Shown piece after piece: positions 8,394 to 17,834 of a DNA stretch of 64,000 bases. The notes under the pieces were generated by a model, which was given only the letters and a program-made list of their open reading frames with translations, searched no databases and was not told where the DNA came from. The first letter of the stretch is position 1, and every line of letters begins with the position of its first letter. The position numbers and the translations under genes were made by a program. This stretch comes from an uncultured Lachnospiraceae bacterium (GTDB taxonomy: Bacteria > Bacillota > Clostridia > Lachnospirales > Lachnospiraceae): assembly GCA_902765725.1 (NCBI GenBank), contig CACXAT010000004.1, positions 58,274-122,273 of the forward strand, written 5' to 3'.

Positions 8394-9656
8394 ATGGCTA
8401 AGAAGAGAGAAGACGGATACCTGTCCGGGCGCGAGGCCCGCAGGATCCAGAAAGAAAACAGACGAATCATCAATGAGTTCGAGAAGAAGAGAAAACGGAA
8501 GAATGTGCCGGAGTCAGAATATCTGACCACCATGCACGATCCGAACAATGCAGTGGAGTTTGACGATCTGCATACCTTCTTCTTCACGGACAGCGGTACG
8601 GTCCACAGCGTGGACGGTGTTACCTTCAGTGTGCCGATCGGCAAGACGGTCGGCGTGGTCGGCGAGTCGGGCTGCGGCAAATCGGTGACGAGCCTGTCGC
8701 TGATGCAGCTGGTCCAGAGGCCGCAGGGACAGATCGTATCCGGCCAGATCCGGCTGAACCTGGGCGACAAGGCCTATGAGATCTCGAAGGTCCCGCAGGA
8801 GAAGATGCAGAGCATCCGCGGCAATGTGGTCTCCATGATCTTCCAGGAGCCGATGACGTCCCTGAATCCGGTCTTCAGGATCGGTGACCAGGTGGATGAG
8901 GTCATCGCCCTGCATGATGGGGAAGGCAAGACGAAGGAAGAGATCAAGAAGCGTACGATCGAGGCCCTGGAGATGGTCGGGATCGCGAACAGTGAAGGCG
9001 TATACCGCATGTTCCCCCACGAGCTGTCGGGCGGCATGCGGCAGAGAGTCATGATCGCCATGTCCCTTGCCTGCAGTCCGCGGGTCATCATCGCGGACGA
9101 ACCTACGACGGCGCTCGACGTTACGATCCAGGCCCAGATTCTGGATCTGCTCAGGAATCTGAAGGACCGCATCAATTCCTCCATCATGCTGATCACCCAT
9201 GACCTGGGCGTGATCGCGGAGATGGCGGATTACGTGGTCGTCATGTATGCGGGCAGGGTCGTTGAGCAGGGAACAGCGGAGGATATCTTCTATCATCCGG
9301 CACATCCTTATACCATGGGCCTGATGGCTTCCAAGCCGGTCGTCGGCAAGCATGTGGAGCAGCTCTACTCGATCCCGGGCAAGGTCCCGAACCCGGTCAA
9401 CATGCCGGATTACTGCTATTTCCGCGACCGCTGCGAGATGTGCGTGAAGGAGTGCGAAGGTGCTTACCCGGGCATGATCTCACTGTCCGACACCCACAAG
9501 GTCAGCTGCTACCGGTTCCTGGATGAGCACAGGGCAGAGGCGGAAGATCCGGACAGGATGCCGGAAGCGGTCAGAGAGATGATGGATGCTATGAAGAAGC
9601 TGCACGCGGACAATGCCGCTCATGCAGCAGGCAGTGATGCAGAGAGGGAGGTGTAA
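8394..9656 (+). CDS. oppD: Peptide ABC transporter ATP-binding protein, OppD type
   Basis: 420 residues from ATG 8394; AGGGGGAG at 8381-8388 sets this start rather than GTG 8388. About 55 charged residues (KKRKRK) precede the ATPase core, longer than usual. Walker A is GESGCGKS, the signature LSGGMRQR, Walker B VIIADEPT, the D-loop TALD and the switch histidine ITHD. The C-terminal oligo_HPY part includes PAHPYTMGLM and cysteines in YCYFRDRCEMC. It pairs with the OppF at 9661 to power the OppBC channel. The genes are nearly contiguous (4 bases). Confidence 0.95.
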   Translation: MAKKREDGYLSGREARRIQKENRRIINEFEKKRKRKNVPESEYLTTMHDPNNAVEFDDLHTFFFTDSGTVHSVDGVTFSVPIGKTVGVVGESGCGKSVTSLSLMQLVQRPQGQIVSGQIRLNLGDKAYEISKVPQEKMQSIRGNVVSMIFQEPMTSLNPVFRIGDQVDEVIALHDGEGKTKEEIKKRTIEALEMVGIANSEGVYRMFPHELSGGMRQRVMIAMSLACSPRVIIADEPTTALDVTIQAQILDLLRNLKDRINSSIMLITHDLGVIAEMADYVVVMYAGRVVEQGTAEDIFYHPAHPYTMGLMASKPVVGKHVEQLYSIPGKVPNPVNMPDYCYFRDRCEMCVKECEGAYPGMISLSDTHKVSCYRFLDEHRAEAEDPDRMPEAVREMMDAMKKLHADNAAHAAGSDAEREV

Positions 9657-9660
9657 GAAG

Positions 9661-10638
9661 ATGGCAGATGATTATATCCTGCAGGTAAAAGATCTGAAAA
9701 AATACTTCCCGATCAAAGGCGGCATGCTGTCTCGTGTCGTGGGACAGGTCAAGGCTGTGGACGGAGTTACATTTAACCTGAAGAGAGGGCAGACCATGGG
9801 CCTGGTCGGGGAGTCCGGCTGCGGCAAGACCACCACCGGACGCGTGATCCTCCGGCTCTATAAGGAGAAGACCGGAGGAGATGTCCTGTTCGAGGGCAAA
9901 GAGGTCTATGATCTGAACGCGAAGCAGATGCGCGATATGCGCACCCAGATGCAGATCATTTTCCAGGATCCCTTCTCAAGCCTGTCTCCCAGACTTCCGG
10001 TCGGGGAGATCATCGGCGAGGCGGTGCGTGAACACGGCCTGGTGACGAAGGCGGAATATGACGACTATGTGGACAAGGTCATGGATGACTGCGGCCTGCA
10101 GTCCTTCCAGAAGGAGCGCTATCCCCATGAATTCTCCGGCGGACAGCGGCAGAGGATCTGCATCGCGAGAGCCCTGGCCCTGAATCCGAAGTTCGTGGTC
10201 TGCGACGAGCCGGTATCGGCACTGGACGTCTCGATCCAGGCGCAGATCATTAACCTGCTGAAGGAGCTGCAGGAGAAGAGAGGACTGACCTACCTGTTCA
10301 TTTCCCACGATCTGTCCGTGGTCGAGCATATCTCCGACATGGTCGGAGTCATGTACCTGGGCAACCTGGTGGAATACGGCAGGAAGGAAGACATCTTCGA
10401 CCATCCTGCGCACCCCTATACGAAGGCACTGTTCTCGGCGATCCCGGTCCCGGATCCCTCCTCGAAGATGAAGAGGATCGTGCTGGAAGGCTCCATTCCG
10501 TCACCGGCAAACCCGCCCTCAGGATGCAAGTTCCACACCAGGTGCAAGAACTGCATGAAGAGATGCATGGAGGAGGCGCCGGTGCAGAAGGAGATCGCTC
10601 CGGGACACTATGTGGTCTGCCACCTCTACGATAACTGA
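9661..10638 (+). CDS. oppF: Peptide ABC transporter ATP-binding protein, OppF type
   Basis: 325 residues from ATG 9661, preceded by AGAGGGAGGTG. Walker [10 protein letters not shown], signature FSGGQRQR, Walker [13 protein letters not shown] and switch histidine ISHD are intact. The oligo_HPY tail [12 protein letters not shown] and cysteines in [12 protein letters not shown] are present. It resembles the truncated gene at 1-783 but is not identical, so the window holds two related but separate OppF paralogues. It is the second ATPase of the OppBCDF complex. Confidence 0.95.
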   Translation: MADDYILQVKDLKKYFPIKGGMLSRVVGQVKAVDGVTFNLKRGQTMGLVGESGCGKTTTGRVILRLYKEKTGGDVLFEGKEVYDLNAKQMRDMRTQMQIIFQDPFSSLSPRLPVGEIIGEAVREHGLVTKAEYDDYVDKVMDDCGLQSFQKERYPHEFSGGQRQRICIARALALNPKFVVCDEPVSALDVSIQAQIINLLKELQEKRGLTYLFISHDLSVVEHISDMVGVMYLGNLVEYGRKEDIFDHPAHPYTKALFSAIPVPDPSSKMKRIVLEGSIPSPANPPSGCKFHTRCKNCMKRCMEEAPVQKEIAPGHYVVCHLYDN

Positions 10639-10646
10639 GAGAGCCT

Positions 10647-10952
10647 ATGAGAAGAGAAGAAGACTTTGAGGATGACGGACGCACCATCGCGGATATGAGC
10701 GAAGTGGGATCTGAATCCGTGCTGAGCGGTCTGCTGAGAGGTTTTGGCCTCGGCAGGGACCGGACCTCCGGACACGGGTCAGACCCTTCTGAGGATGCCG
10801 CCGGGAGGAAGATCCCCGATGGGGAGATCTCTCCCGGGGAGAGGCGGCTGTGGACCCTCGGGGCGATCAAGGCGGCGCTTCTTGTCAGCCTTGTCTATAT
10901 CGGTGCTCTGGGAGGCGTCATCGCCCTGATGGTACTGTTCTGGAATCATTGA
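10647..10952 (+). CDS. Hypothetical single-helix membrane protein at the end of the opp operon
   Basis: 101 residues, no family recognised. It starts 8 bases after oppF with only a weak ribosome site (GAGAG). Residues 1-68 are polar and acidic to mixed, with R, D, G and S; residues 72-98 form one hydrophobic helix (IKAALLVSLVYIGALGGVIALMVLF), given here only as its position. The tight spacing suggests co-transcription with the transporter, and a small membrane accessory role is possible, but nothing in the sequence proves that. Confidence 0.6.
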   Translation: MRREEDFEDDGRTIADMSEVGSESVLSGLLRGFGLGRDRTSGHGSDPSEDAAGRKIPDGEISPGERRLWTLGAIKAALLVSLVYIGALGGVIALMVLFWNH

Positions 10953-10977
10953 CTTTTCCACAGTGATGCATTAAAAT
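10949..10977 (+). promoter_or_regulatory. Promoter of the TRAP operon
   Basis: TTGACT (10949-10954) and TAAAAT (10972-10977) with a 17-base spacer. The -35 box overlaps the stop of the preceding gene. A GGGCT...AGGCCC hairpin is possible in the 5' leader at about 10990-11014. Confidence 0.65.
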
Positions 10978-11050
10978 GAAACAGTATATGTGGGCTGAAG
11001 TACTGAAGGCCCGCATCGGGGAAACAGTATTTATTTATGGAGGTGTTAGC

Positions 11051-12007
11051 ATGAAAAAAAGGGCTCTGGGAATCCTGCTTGCTGCGACTATGGTGATGGG
11101 AACTACCACAATTGCTATGGCTGCTGACAATCTGACGCTGGGAACCGGCGGAACCACTGGTACCTACTATGCAGTAGGCGGTGTCATGGCTACGGTTCTG
11201 AATCCGCTGATGGAGAATGTTGACCTTACGGTTACTTCTACCGGCGCTTCCAAGGCGAACATCCAGCTGATCGATGAAGAAGACGCGGATCTTGCAATCG
11301 TACAGAACGACGTTATGTACTATGCATACACCGGCACAGATCTGTTTGAGGCAGAAGGTGCGTATGAGACCTTCGCAAGCGTGGCAGGCCTGTATGATGA
11401 GACGATCCAGATCGTAACCTGCGATGCTTCGATCGAGAGCGTAGCTGACCTGAAGGGCAAGACCGTATCCGTCGGCGATGCCGGATCGGGTGTTGAGTTC
11501 AATGCGAAGCAGATTCTTGCAGCTTATGACCTGTCCTTTGATGATATCAAGGTCGTCAATGCAGGATTCGGCGATTCTGCAGACAGCCTGAAGGACGGCA
11601 AGATCGACGCGGCATTCGTCGTTGCAGGCGCTCCGACCACCGCAGTTGTGGATCTGGCAACCACCAAGGATGTCCACCTGGTACAGCTTGATGATGAGCA
11701 TATCGAGAAGCTGCAGGCTGACTATGATTTCTACACCAAGACCACGATCCCGGCGGGAACCTACACGGGCGTGGATGAGGATGCGACCACCGTATCCGTC
11801 AGAGCAACTCTGATCGCTTCCACCGAAGTACCGGAGGATGAGGTATACGAACTGCTCAAGGCAATGTTTGATAACAAGGATGACCTGGTAGCAGGCCACG
11901 CGAAGTTCGAGTTCCTGAATCTCGAGGATGCAGTTGCAGGCATCAGCGTTCCGTTCCATCCGGGTGCTGTGAAGTATTACGCGGAGCAGGGCATCGAGGT
12001 TGAATAA
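11051..12007 (+). CDS. TAXI-family TRAP transporter solute-binding protein
   Basis: 318 residues from ATG 11051, with GGAGGTG upstream. Signal peptide: residues 1-24 (KKRALGILLAATMVMG..AMA). The mature N-terminus LTLGTGGTTGTYYAVGG is the hallmark of TAXI proteins, and the later parts (DLKGKTVSVGDAGSG, FHPGAVKYYAEQG at the end) fit the family. It captures an organic anion outside the cell and delivers it to the fused permease at 12543. The ligand is unknown; some TAXI systems are linked to glutamate or C4-dicarboxylates. The stop codon overlaps the TTG start of the next gene. Confidence 0.94.
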   Translation: MKKRALGILLAATMVMGTTTIAMAADNLTLGTGGTTGTYYAVGGVMATVLNPLMENVDLTVTSTGASKANIQLIDEEDADLAIVQNDVMYYAYTGTDLFEAEGAYETFASVAGLYDETIQIVTCDASIESVADLKGKTVSVGDAGSGVEFNAKQILAAYDLSFDDIKVVNAGFGDSADSLKDGKIDAAFVVAGAPTTAVVDLATTKDVHLVQLDDEHIEKLQADYDFYTKTTIPAGTYTGVDEDATTVSVRATLIASTEVPEDEVYELLKAMFDNKDDLVAGHAKFEFLNLEDAVAGISVPFHPGAVKYYAEQGIEVE

Positions 12008-12509
12008 TTCGGGAATTCCGGTTTCCGGATCTTCGAATAGCAGAAAGTTGGCGGCAGCCCTGACCTTGCTTATAGCGGTTGTGGCTGCCGCTTTACTGTA
12101 TCTGAACCGCCCGGGTTCGCTGGTCCTGACCGATGAGGAGAGCGGCCGGGAGATCGCGAGATATCGGGTATCTGAGGGAGATACATTCAGTATAGGATTT
12201 ATCCATTCCGTCAATAAAAGCCCTGTCACGGATTATTATGAGATCCGCAGGGACGGCATCTACGTTGTGAAGACCGTATATTACGGCTTCGGAGCGGGGG
12301 TGCAGACGGAACTGGAGGAGGGACAGAAACTGGAGTACGGCGAGGACGGCAGCATGATCATCACCGGCTTTGACAGGAGGATGGATGATCTGATCTATTT
12401 TGTCGGAACCGTGTCAGACCACACTCTGACGCTGAACGATAGAGAGCAGATCAGCCTGCGTGATCTGTGTGGGAGAAACGCAAAGGTCCGTTTTCGCTAT
12501 GAGAAGTAG
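12000..12509 (+). CDS. DUF1850 family protein
   Basis: 169 residues if translation starts at TTG 12000, which overlaps the preceding gene by 8 bases. A hydrophobic helix lies at residues about 18-37, followed by an extracytoplasmic domain with the DUF1850 features FIHSVNKSPVTDYYEI and YGFGAGVQT. DUF1850 genes are found between TAXI binding proteins and fused TRAP permeases, which is exactly this arrangement, but no biochemical role is established. The TTG start is inferred from frame and overlap; no better ATG is available upstream of the helix. Confidence 0.85.
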   Translation: MNNSGIPVSGSSNSRKLAAALTLLIAVVAAALLYLNRPGSLVLTDEESGREIARYRVSEGDTFSIGFIHSVNKSPVTDYYEIRRDGIYVVKTVYYGFGAGVQTELEEGQKLEYGEDGSMIITGFDRRMDDLIYFVGTVSDHTLTLNDREQISLRDLCGRNAKVRFRYEK

Positions 12510-12542
12510 CTTATCGACTGTTTTCATATCAAGAGGTTTAAC

Positions 12543-14525
12543 ATGAGCGATCTCAAAGAGAAAGAATTGCAGAATATTCCGCCGGTTACGGATTCAGAGA
12601 CCGGAAGCGCGGCAGATGTTGAAGAGATCATGAAGAAATATGACCGCGAATCAAACATCAGGCCCTGGGAAGGCGTCCCCGCCCTGGTGATCAAGATCCT
12701 GCTTGCGGCCTTCTCCGTTTTCATGATCTATATGAACCTGTTCGCTGTCTGGGATGAGCGCATACGCCGCCCTCTGTTCCTGGGGACAGTGATCGTATTC
12801 GTCTTTATCCTGTTTCCGGCAAGAAAGTCCGGCGGACGCCCGCAGAAGGTGAACCGGATCCCAATCTATGACGTCATCATCGCGGCGCTTGGCGCGGGCA
12901 GCTTCTTTTATTTCGTTGCGAACAACAAGGCGATCATCGACCGCGCGACGAGGATCAACGATACAGAGATCATCCTTGGCGTGATCGGTATCCTGGTCCT
13001 GGCAGAATGCTGCCGCAGAGTGACTGGTATCCCGATCCTGGTCGTGGCAGGATGCTTCGTCATCTATGCCTTTGCCACGAATCTGGCAAATGGAAAGGCC
13101 CTGTACAAGGTCCTGCGCTCGGTGATCTACAATCTGTTCTACACAACGAACGGAATCATCGGCACGCCGATCGGTGTCTGCAGTACCTACATCGTGCTGT
13201 TCATTATCTTCGGCGCCTTCCTGGAGGCGACCGGCATCGCGGACTTCTTCATCTCCTGCGCGAACTGCATCGCAGGTTCCGCCTCGGGCGGTCCGGCCAA
13301 GGTAGCGGTCATTTCCTCCGCTCTGTGCGGAATGGTGTCCGGCTCCTCCGTCGGCAACACGGTAACCACCGGTTCCGTTACGATCCCGATGATGAAGAAG
13401 ACAGGTTATCCCGGAGAATTCGCGGGGGCTGTCGAGGCAGCCGCGTCCACCGGAGGCCAGATCATGCCGCCGATCATGGGCGCCGCGGCGTTCCTGATGG
13501 CAGAGATGGTCGGCGTACCGTATTCTGACATCGTCATACGGGCGATCCTTCCCGCGGTTCTGTACTTTACGGGAATCTTCCTGATGGTGCATCTGAGGGC
13601 GAAGAGACTCGGGCTCAAGGGAATTCCGAAGTCCGAGCTTCCGGAAGTGAAGAAGCTTCTTCCGAGGATCTATCTGCTGGTCCCGCTGGTGGCTCTGATC
13701 TATCTGATCACTGCAGGCTATACCATGAGCCGCGCGGCCATTATCGCGACACTGCTGTGCATCGTTGTCAGCTTCTTTGACAAAGAGCACCGCATGTCCC
13801 CGAAGAAGTTCCTGGACGCGCTGGAGACGGGTGCCCGCAATACACTGAGCATCGCAGTCGCCTGCGGCATCGCCGGCATTATCGCCGGTGTCGTTACCAT
13901 GACAGGCCTCGGGCAGGTATTCATCTCTGCCATCGTCGGAATCTCCCACGGTCATCTGATGATCGCCCTGATCTTCACGATGCTCTGCTGCATCGTACTG
14001 GGCATGGGCGTCCCGACCACCGCGACCTACATCATCATGGCAACCACCTGCGCACCGATCCTGACTACCGGAATGGGACTCAATACTCTGTGCGCGAGCA
14101 TGTTCGTATTCTACTTCGGAATCGTTGCGGACATCACGCCGCCGGTCGCCCTTGCGGCCTACGCCGGCTCTGCGATTGCGAAATCTGACCCGATGCGGAC
14201 GGCGCTCAACGCTTCCAAGCTTGCGATCGCTGCGTTCCTGATCCCGTACATGTTCTGCCTGAATCCCGCCATGCTCCTGATCGATACCACGGCTGTGGAA
14301 TTCGTGGTGATCATCGTCACGAGCGTCATTGGTATGTATGCTATCTCGGCAGCGCTGGAGGGATACATGCTCACACATCTCAACCCGGTCATGAGGATCA
14401 TCCTGCTGGCTGCCGGCCTGATGCTGATCTATCCGGGCACAGTGACAGATATCGTCGGAACAGCGATCACGGTTGTTGTATTTATCATCGAGATCCAGAT
14501 GAAGAAAAATGCGCAGCCTGCATGA
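12543..14525 (+). CDS. Fused TRAP transporter permease (DctQM type)
   Basis: 660 residues, ATG 12543 after AGAGG. About 60 soluble residues precede many membrane segments. The first four-helix part corresponds to the small TRAP subunit and the rest to the DctM-like large subunit. Family patterns visible include GGPAKVAVISSALCGMVSGSS, shown as GGPAKVAV and GMVSGSSVGN, then GGQIMPPIMGAAAF and MGVPTTATYIIM. It moves the solute delivered by the TAXI protein using an ion gradient. The length fits the 4TM/12TM fusion class. The next gene begins 25 bases downstream. Confidence 0.94.
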   Translation: MSDLKEKELQNIPPVTDSETGSAADVEEIMKKYDRESNIRPWEGVPALVIKILLAAFSVFMIYMNLFAVWDERIRRPLFLGTVIVFVFILFPARKSGGRPQKVNRIPIYDVIIAALGAGSFFYFVANNKAIIDRATRINDTEIILGVIGILVLAECCRRVTGIPILVVAGCFVIYAFATNLANGKALYKVLRSVIYNLFYTTNGIIGTPIGVCSTYIVLFIIFGAFLEATGIADFFISCANCIAGSASGGPAKVAVISSALCGMVSGSSVGNTVTTGSVTIPMMKKTGYPGEFAGAVEAAASTGGQIMPPIMGAAAFLMAEMVGVPYSDIVIRAILPAVLYFTGIFLMVHLRAKRLGLKGIPKSELPEVKKLLPRIYLLVPLVALIYLITAGYTMSRAAIIATLLCIVVSFFDKEHRMSPKKFLDALETGARNTLSIAVACGIAGIIAGVVTMTGLGQVFISAIVGISHGHLMIALIFTMLCCIVLGMGVPTTATYIIMATTCAPILTTGMGLNTLCASMFVFYFGIVADITPPVALAAYAGSAIAKSDPMRTALNASKLAIAAFLIPYMFCLNPAMLLIDTTAVEFVVIIVTSVIGMYAISAALEGYMLTHLNPVMRIILLAAGLMLIYPGTVTDIVGTAITVVVFIIEIQMKKNAQPA

Positions 14526-14550
14526 ACGGGGCTGAGAGAGGAGACAGGTT

Positions 14551-15144
14551 ATGGTAATCACGATCAGCAGAGAATATGCAGCATATGGAAGATCCGTGGC
14601 AAAGGGACTCTCAGAAGCCCTCGGCATCGAGTATTATGATGTGGACGTGATCCGAAGGACCGCCAAGATCAGCGGCTACTCGGAAGAGGATGTGACCCGG
14701 GAGGGAGAGTACATCAGCAACAGCCGCCAGTTCATCAACCAGTTCCTGGGAACCTCCGCATACAACAGTTCCTATGATGCGATCTTCCAGGCACAGAGAG
14801 ATGTTCTGCTTGAGTTTGCGAAGAAGGACTGCATCATCGTCGGACGCTGCTCCAACATCATCCTGAGAGAAGCGGGAGTGGAGACCTTTGACGTCTTCCT
14901 GCATGCGCCGAAGGCATTCCGCATCAGAAGGGCGCAGGAACTGGGGGAGCACGGGAAGATGGATGCGGAGAAGTACCTCGACCGCTGCGATCATTGGAGA
15001 AGCACCTATTATCACGCCTACACCGGACATACCATGGGAGATTACAATGACTATGATCTCTCGCTGAATGTCGAGAAACTGACACCGGAAGGAACGATCG
15101 ATGTTCTGGTCAGCATTCTGAAGGACAAGGTGAAGAAGGCCTGA
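14551..15144 (+). CDS. Cytidylate kinase-like family protein
   Basis: 197 residues, ATG 14551 behind GAGAGGAGACAGG. The N-terminus VITISREYAAYGRSVAKGLS occupies the P-loop position but lacks the normal G-x-G-x-G-K-S/T; it has AAYGRS instead. Downstream features CIIVGRCSNIIL and VFLHAPKAFRIRRAQ are those of the Cytidylate_kin2 family. The family's substrate is not established, and nucleotide kinase activity should not be assumed. It is the last gene of the TRAP operon, ending before the terminator at 15185. In many Clostridia such genes neighbour transporters, and a regulatory role is possible but unproven. Confidence 0.82.
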   Translation: MVITISREYAAYGRSVAKGLSEALGIEYYDVDVIRRTAKISGYSEEDVTREGEYISNSRQFINQFLGTSAYNSSYDAIFQAQRDVLLEFAKKDCIIVGRCSNIILREAGVETFDVFLHAPKAFRIRRAQELGEHGKMDAEKYLDRCDHWRSTYYHAYTGHTMGDYNDYDLSLNVEKLTPEGTIDVLVSILKDKVKKA

Positions 15145-15184
15145 GAACAGTACATCTGAATGATCTGATCCATTCTTGAGATCG

Positions 15185-15239
15185 AAAAAACGGAACAGGC
15201 TTTCTGTGTAGAATCCGCAAAGGCCTGCTCCGTTTTTTG
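15185..15239 (+). terminator. Rho-independent terminator of the TRAP operon
   Basis: Long stem: AAAAAACGGAACAGGCTTT pairs with AAAGGCCTGCTCCGTTTTTT with one bulge and a G-U pair. The 3' arm ends in a T-run. Its A/T symmetry would let it act in both directions. Confidence 0.88.
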
Positions 15240-15395
15240 TCTGTCTTTACGACTTCTTGAAAAGCCGATCAGTACGAAAAAAGAAGCATACGGGTGACAA
15301 TTCTGCCGCTGAACGCAATATAAAACAATGCTGTTACAAGGTAAACATTGGCATATGATAAGCCTGGCGGCGGACTGATGAGATGAAAAAAAAGG

Positions 15396-15425
15396 TCGAA
15401 CGATGAGTGAATTTCGTAGTATAAT
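15396..15425 (+). promoter_or_regulatory. Candidate promoter of the pilus locus
   Basis: A consensus TATAAT at 15420-15425 with a weak -35 (TCGAAC, 15396-15401) 18 bases upstream, 75 bases before the first sortase. The intergenic region 15240-15499 holds no other clear signal. Confidence 0.55.
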
Positions 15426-15499
15426 AAGTTGGGGAGTTTCTGATTAGACTCTCAGCATACCCCATTCGATACAAGTTCGAATAAGGACAGCATTCTGGT

Positions 15500-16390
15500 A
15501 TGAACTGGTTGAAAAAAAACGGATTGACACTGATCCTGCTTTTTATACTCCTGGCAGGCGCGGGCCTGATTGCATATCCGACGTTTGCCGACTGGTGGAA
15601 CTCTTTCCATCAGTCCAGAGCGGTGGCTTCCTATGCGGAGGAAGTTTCCAACATGAACGCGGAGGAGTACGAGAAGATCATCCGCATAGCGGAAGCCTAT
15701 AATAAGAAACTTGCAGATTCCGGCATCCTCTGGACTCTGAATGAAGAGCAGGAGAAGGAGTACGAAGAACAGCTGAACATAGGATCCTCTGGGATCATGG
15801 GATATATCAGCATCCCAAAGATCGATGTAATGCTGCCGATCTATCACGGGATCGATGAGGCGGTTCTTCAGGTGGCGATCGGGCATATTCCCGGATCCTC
15901 TCTGCCGGTAGGCGGCACCAGCAGCCACTGCGTGATATCCGGACATCGCGGACTTCCGTCAGCGAGACTGTTTACGGATATCGATAAGCTGGTAGTGGGA
16001 GATCTGTTCACGATTACGGTTCTTAACCAGACACTGACGTACGAAGTGGATCAGATCCGGACGGTTGAACCGACCGATCTGTCAGATCTGCAGATTGAGA
16101 ATGGAAAAGATTATCTGACACTGGTTACATGCACTCCGTATGGCATTAATACGCACCGTCTGCTGGTGAGAGGCCACCGGACGAAGAATGCGGACGGTGA
16201 CGCAGCGGTTATAGCAGATGCACTCCAGATCGAGCCGGTATACATAGCACCGTTTGTGGCTGTACCGATTCTGATCCTGCTCGTTATCGGGATGTTCATC
16301 ATGACAGGCATTCAATCCAGGAAGAAGAGAGACCGTCTGCAGATCTACTCGCAGTTGAGGGCGGAAGATGATGAGACAACGACCATCTGA
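15500..16390 (+). CDS. Class C (pilus) sortase
   Basis: 296 residues. Membrane helices at about 8-28 and 246-270 flank the catalytic domain, the class C layout. The core shows GYISIPKIDVMLPIYHG, the catalytic His149 in SGHRGLPSARLF, Cys211 in TLVTCTPYG and Arg220 in HRLLVRG. It would join LPXTG pilins into a covalent fibre. The usual DPF/DPW lid motif before the domain is not seen; the stretch at 71-80 reads LADSGILWTL. The only nearby Shine-Dalgarno-like site is AAGGA, 9 bases upstream. The next gene starts 22 bases inside this one. Confidence 0.93.
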   Translation: MNWLKKNGLTLILLFILLAGAGLIAYPTFADWWNSFHQSRAVASYAEEVSNMNAEEYEKIIRIAEAYNKKLADSGILWTLNEEQEKEYEEQLNIGSSGIMGYISIPKIDVMLPIYHGIDEAVLQVAIGHIPGSSLPVGGTSSHCVISGHRGLPSARLFTDIDKLVVGDLFTITVLNQTLTYEVDQIRTVEPTDLSDLQIENGKDYLTLVTCTPYGINTHRLLVRGHRTKNADGDAAVIADALQIEPVYIAPFVAVPILILLVIGMFIMTGIQSRKKRDRLQIYSQLRAEDDETTTI

Positions 16391-17135
16391 ACTTAACAGG
16401 AACAGAATATGGTTTTACAGACTGTTTCTGACCAGTCTGCTGCTGGTTGCAGTGGTAAGCATGGGATTCAGTACCATGGTGTGTGCCTGGCAGACAATCG
16501 GGACGCCGGACAACTGTTCCATTCATCTTCAGCTTGGATATACCGACAGCAAGACCAATAAGAATGTGAAGCTGACCGGCGGAGAGGTGACTGTATACAA
16601 AGTATCCGACGCGATAGAGGATGACGGCAATCAGTTTTTTGATCCGAAGACAACCGGCCAGTTCCAGACTCTGGCGAACAAGACGACGGCAGACGGGAAG
16701 AAGATCGCTGCGATCCGGACGATCGACAGCACGGAACTGACGAAGCAGAATGCGGCACTGGCAAAGATCCTCGCGGCGGATCTGTCGGGGGAAAAAGGTA
16801 CTTCAGCCAAGATCAGCAAAGGATCTGTCACAGTCGGAGGACTGACTCCCGGGCTGTACCTGATGGTGATGTCCAAGACCTCCCCTGAGAATGCGAAGTT
16901 TGCTCCATTTTTATTTTCCCTTCCCGATCCTCAGGGAAACTATGAGATCACTGCCAGCCCGAAGCCGAGTGTCGTGAAGAAAACAGGGTCACAGAAACCG
17001 TCAGGAAGCGCTGCTTCCTCCGGGAGTCGGCTTCCGCAGACGGGTCAGTTATGGTGGCCTGTGCCGGTTCTTCTGACAGCAGGATTGCTTCTGATCCTGC
17101 TTGGATGTATCTGCAGAAGAAAAGCAGGAGAGTGA
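16368..17135 (+). CDS. LPXTG pilin-like surface protein (LPQTG)
   Basis: 255 residues starting at tandem ATGs 16368/16371 within the end of the sortase gene, with GCGGAAG just upstream. An N-terminal membrane/signal stretch covers about residues 17-40. The mature part is a beta-rich Cna-like domain (VKLTGGEVTVYKVSD, then GLTPGLYLMVM), followed by a Ser/Pro/Lys linker and LPQTG (bases 17030-17044), a hydrophobic helix and RRKAGE. It is placed between two sortases, so it is a likely minor or anchoring subunit of the pilus. Its last base is shared with the next gene's ATG. Confidence 0.85.
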   Translation: MMRQRPSELNRNRIWFYRLFLTSLLLVAVVSMGFSTMVCAWQTIGTPDNCSIHLQLGYTDSKTNKNVKLTGGEVTVYKVSDAIEDDGNQFFDPKTTGQFQTLANKTTADGKKIAAIRTIDSTELTKQNAALAKILAADLSGEKGTSAKISKGSVTVGGLTPGLYLMVMSKTSPENAKFAPFLFSLPDPQGNYEITASPKPSVVKKTGSQKPSGSAASSGSRLPQTGQLWWPVPVLLTAGLLLILLGCICRRKAGE

Positions 17136-17815
17136 TGAAGAAGACAGAGAGAGCAGGACTTCGCAGGTTCGGTACACTGCTGATACTGGCAGGATTGCTG
17201 CTGGCGGCAGGCGGGATGGGCCTGGTTCTGTATAACTTGTGGGACAATGACCGGGCAGGAAGAGCAGCGGATGCAATTCAGGATGAGATCGACTCTGAAT
17301 TGGAACAGATGCCGGTTGAAAACGCGCCGGTTCCTCTGTCGGGAAGAAATAAACAGGATGATGAATCCTGGCTTTCCGGACAGAAGATGCCGACCATGCT
17401 GATCGATGGGAATCAGTACATCGGAACGCTGGAGATTCCCAGCCTCGGAATCCGCCTGCCCGTGCTGGATCGCTGGAACTATGAACTGCTGAAGATCAGT
17501 CCGTGCCTGTACAGCGGGAGTTATTACACGGATGACATGGTCATCTGCGGGCATAATTACCAGAGACACTTTTCTCCGATCAAAGGGATCGCCATCGACG
17601 CGGACGTGTATTTTATTACAGCTGAAAAAGTGATCTACCATTACACCGTCTGCAACCGCGAGACCGTAAAGCCAACGGCAGTGGACCAGATGATCCGGAA
17701 CTGGAACAATGGAGATTCCGGATTCGAACAGTTTGAAGACTGGGATCTGACTTTATTTACCTGCAACACAGGCGGCCAGACCAGATGTGCAGTGCGCTGC
17801 ATACGGGCAGAATAA
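17135..17815 (+). CDS. Sortase family protein, second sortase of the locus
   Basis: 226 residues from ATG 17135, which overlaps the previous stop; AGGAG lies just upstream. One N-terminal helix at residues 12-34. The domain has GTLEIPSLGIRLPVL, His140 in CGHNYQRHF, Cys210 in TLFTCNTGG and Arg217. It lacks the C-terminal helix of class C enzymes and is shorter, so it is a different class, resembling those that handle housekeeping or wall attachment. Assignment to class B or D is not settled from the sequence. A division of labour (polymerising versus anchoring sortase) is a reasonable inference. Confidence 0.88.
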   Translation: MKKTERAGLRRFGTLLILAGLLLAAGGMGLVLYNLWDNDRAGRAADAIQDEIDSELEQMPVENAPVPLSGRNKQDDESWLSGQKMPTMLIDGNQYIGTLEIPSLGIRLPVLDRWNYELLKISPCLYSGSYYTDDMVICGHNYQRHFSPIKGIAIDADVYFITAEKVIYHYTVCNRETVKPTAVDQMIRNWNNGDSGFEQFEDWDLTLFTCNTGGQTRCAVRCIRAE

Positions 17816-17834
17816 GGAATGATGGAGAACATGT

